Positions 5,122-6,552 of a stretch of DNA of 6,552 nucleotides are shown one piece after another; the stretch's first letter is position 1; each line of letters opens with the position of its first letter. The notes under the pieces are model-generated. The model searched no databases. It was not told where the DNA came from and saw only the letters and a program-made list of their open reading frames with translations. The position numbers and the translations under genes are program-made. The stretch is from an uncultured Lachnospiraceae bacterium (lineage in GTDB: Bacteria; Bacillota; Clostridia; Lachnospirales; Lachnospiraceae), in contig CAKRPI010000105.1 in assembly GCA_934376945.1 (NCBI GenBank), positions 1-6,552 of the forward strand, given 5' to 3'.

Positions 5122-5880
5122 TTACTCACCAAGATATGCCGTGATAACCTGCGGATTATGCAGTACGTCTGCTGTTTTCCCCTGTGCAAGCACTTCACCG
5201 AAATTCAGCACCGTCAGTTCTTCACAAATTCCGGAAACGAGACGCATATCGTGCTCAATCAGCAGAACGGTCATATTGAAATGATCCCGCACAAACCGGA
5301 TCATATCCATCAACGCCTGCGTTTCATTCGGGTTCATGCCGGCTGCCGGCTCATCCAGAAGCAGAAGCTTCGGCTCAGTCGCCATTGCACGCGCAATCTC
5401 CAGCTTACGCTGCTTACCATAAGGAAGATTGGAAGCCAGCGTATCCGCCTCATTCTCCAGCTCAAACACACGCAGAAGCTCCATGGCCTGCTCGTTCATC
5501 TGTTTTTCTACCTTGTGATAGGCAGGCGTATGAAAAATTCCTGCCAGGAATGAATATTCATGTTTATTGTGGAGACCTACCTTTACGTTATCGAGCACTG
5601 ACATATCCTTAAAAAGACGGATATTCTGGAACGTACGTGCAATCCCGGCCTTACTGATCTCGATTGTGCTTTTTCCCGTCAGCTCCGTACCGTCCAAAAC
5701 AACACTTCCCGTATCCGGCTTATAAACACCGGTGAGCAGATTAAATACTGTTGTTTTTCCGGCTCCGTTCGGTCCGATCAGACCGTAAAGCTCTCCTTTT
5801 TCGATCTTAATGTCAAATCCGTTTACGGCACGAAGACCGCCGAATGAAATTCCAAGATTTTTTACTTCGAGCATTGCCAT
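5122..5880 (-). CDS. livG: Branched-chain amino acid ABC transporter ATP-binding protein LivG
   Basis: The second ATPase of the Liv/HAAT importer. I place the start at ATG 5880 (252 residues, MAMLEVKNL, parallel to LivF's MAMLEVKDL). The ATG at 5889 is directly touched by the AGGAGG site with no spacing, while 5880 lies 9 nt from it. Numbered from 5880, Walker A GPNGAGKTT is at 36-44, the Q-loop Gln is 85 (RTFQNIRLF), the signature is the LivG form LPYGKQRKLEIARA from 152 (no LSGGQ), Walker B LLLLDEP is at 172-178, AAGMNP follows, and the switch His is 210 (LIEHDM). The region FLAGIFHTPAYHKVEKQ (about 111-127) is the usual LivG insertion. The gene begins 1 nt after the livM stop and ends 15 nt before livF, so coupled translation is likely. 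Confidence 0.96.
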   Translation of the reverse strand: MAMLEVKNLGISFGGLRAVNGFDIKIEKGELYGLIGPNGAGKTTVFNLLTGVYKPDTGSVVLDGTELTGKSTIEISKAGIARTFQNIRLFKDMSVLDNVKVGLHNKHEYSFLAGIFHTPAYHKVEKQMNEQAMELLRVFELENEADTLASNLPYGKQRKLEIARAMATEPKLLLLDEPAAGMNPNETQALMDMIRFVRDHFNMTVLLIEHDMRLVSGICEELTVLNFGEVLAQGKTADVLHNPQVITAYLGE

Positions 5881-5881
5881 T

Positions 5882-6552
5882 TTATGCATCCTCCTTTTCT
5901 GTGTTCTTTTTGAAAAGGCGTTTCAGTGAGTAACGCTCGCGGAACTGCTGTGCTGCAGGACTCCAGCTAAAGAGCATGACAGCAATCAGTACGATCGCAT
6001 AGATCAGCATACGATACTTCTGCATGGAACGGAGCAGCTCCGGAAGGATATACAAAACAGACGCTGCAATCACAGAACCACGGATGTTTCCGATGCCGCC
6101 AAGCACGACGTATACGAGGAACATGATCGACATATTATAACCAAATTTCGCACTTGTTGCTGCAAGAGATGAATAATTATGCGCATACAGTGCGCCGCCC
6201 ATTCCGGCAATCGCCGCCGAGATTGTAAATGCCATCAGCTTATATCTTGTGATATGGATTCCGATCGACTCCGCTGCAATACGGTTATCGCGAATCGCCT
6301 TGATTGCACGGCCGTCTCTTGACTGGATCAGGCGCAGCACGATAAACAGCGCGATCAGAAGCAGAACAATGCCGATCGTGAACGTTGCATCTCTTGAGGT
6401 TCCTGTAATTCCCTGCGGTCCCTTGATGATAACTACTCCATCCGGTTCCATTCCAAGCGACATGGAATCCTTGATTGATACGTGAAGACCGTGACTGTCC
6501 TTTCCAACGTACAGAATATTCAAAAAGTTTTTGATGATCTCACCAAATGCCA
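5882..6552 (-). CDS. livM: Branched-chain amino acid ABC transporter permease LivM (5' end outside window)
   Basis: The C-terminal 222 residues of an inner-membrane permease of the Liv/HAAT importer, partner of LivH. The frame stays open to the window edge. Before the TTG at 6523, which is not the true start, it reads AFGEIIKNF, the conserved LivM stretch (TLAFGEII), so the gene starts outside. Further marks are GPQGITGT, the cytosolic loop SRDGRAIKAIRDNRIAAESIGI with the contact to the ATPases, AFTISAAIAGMGGALYAH, and VVLGGIGNIRGSVIAA. Hydrophobic segments follow FTIG (about 19 residues), at KLMAFTISAAIAG, around IMFLVYVVLGGIG, through VLYILPELL, and at MLIYAIVLIAVMLF near the end. Between AFGEIIKNF and GPQGITGT lies a polar stretch of about 30 residues, longer than in the E. 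coli protein. The tail RLFKKNTEKEDA is charged and cytosolic. livG starts 1 nt after the stop. Confidence 0.94.
   Translation of the reverse strand, partial: AFGEIIKNFLNILYVGKDSHGLHVSIKDSMSLGMEPDGVVIIKGPQGITGTSRDATFTIGIVLLLIALFIVLRLIQSRDGRAIKAIRDNRIAAESIGIHITRYKLMAFTISAAIAGMGGALYAHNYSSLAATSAKFGYNMSIMFLVYVVLGGIGNIRGSVIAASVLYILPELLRSMQKYRMLIYAIVLIAVMLFSWSPAAQQFRERYSLKRLFKKNTEKEDA
5890..5895 (-). promoter_or_regulatory. Ribosome binding site that decides the livG start
   Basis: AGGAGG on the minus strand lies within the last codons of livM. It directly abuts ATG 5889 and is 9 nt from ATG 5880, so it serves the latter. This removes three residues from the longest reading of livG. Confidence 0.8.

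Noticed and set aside
5415..5425. LPYGK instead of LSGGQ in LivG as a degenerate signature
   Set aside because: LivG proteins normally have an L-x-YG-x-Q form here.
4861..5553. A 230-codon open frame on the plus strand
   Set aside because: It is antisense to livF and livG, whose motifs are complete, and its translation shows no protein-like pattern.
6521..6523. TTG as the start of the permease LivM
   Set aside because: The frame is open upstream to the window edge and reads AFGEIIKNF, part of the conserved LivM core, so the real start is outside.

Overview
All genes in this 6.55 kb window lie on the minus strand, so transcription runs from high to low coordinates. Strong AGGAGG-type ribosome sites, AT-rich promoters, moderate base composition and the family types point to a Gram-positive anaerobe of the Clostridia. 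Lachnospiraceae is my best guess, inferred from protein style and not proven.

Right part (about 4.4-6.55 kb): the distal end of a branched-chain amino acid (Liv/HAAT) ABC transporter operon. It holds livM (permease, cut by the window edge), livG and livF (ATPases), packed with gaps of 1 and 15 nt. The livG start is moved to the internal ATG at 5880, because the ribosome site touches the more upstream ATG. After a small hairpin comes a cytidylate-kinase-like P-loop protein (3677-4321), which ends in a good stem-loop at 3561-3592.

Middle (about 2.97-3.5 kb): a 138-residue acidic protein of unknown function with its own strong promoter (TTGACA, 17 nt, TATTTT).

Left part (1-2.96 kb): a second ABC importer, of the polar amino acid (PAAT/HisJ-GlnH-ArtJ) type. 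The order is binding protein (1939-2856), permease (1020-1760) and ATPase (311-1033). Its promoter carries palindromic sites that fit the ArgR/AhrC ARG-box pattern TGNAT-N4-ATNCA: one exact match over the transcription start, one with a single mismatch over the -35/spacer, and a third single-mismatch site next to the ribosome site. At the left edge (53 down to 1) is the beginning of a further gene. Its 17 residues resemble the N-terminus of dimethylarginine dimethylaminohydrolase (DDAH)-type amidinohydrolases. Together these suggest an arginine-controlled importer for arginine or a related guanidino compound, placed upstream of an enzyme that may act on such a compound.

Other points of note: the binding protein has Gly where a lipobox Cys would be expected and carries a repeat-encoded Thr/Glu/Ala C-terminal tail; three similar stem-loops lie between binding protein and permease; and a Lys/Thr/Glu repeat ORF sits in the gap before the DDAH-like gene. 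No RNA genes, insertion sequences or CRISPR arrays were seen.
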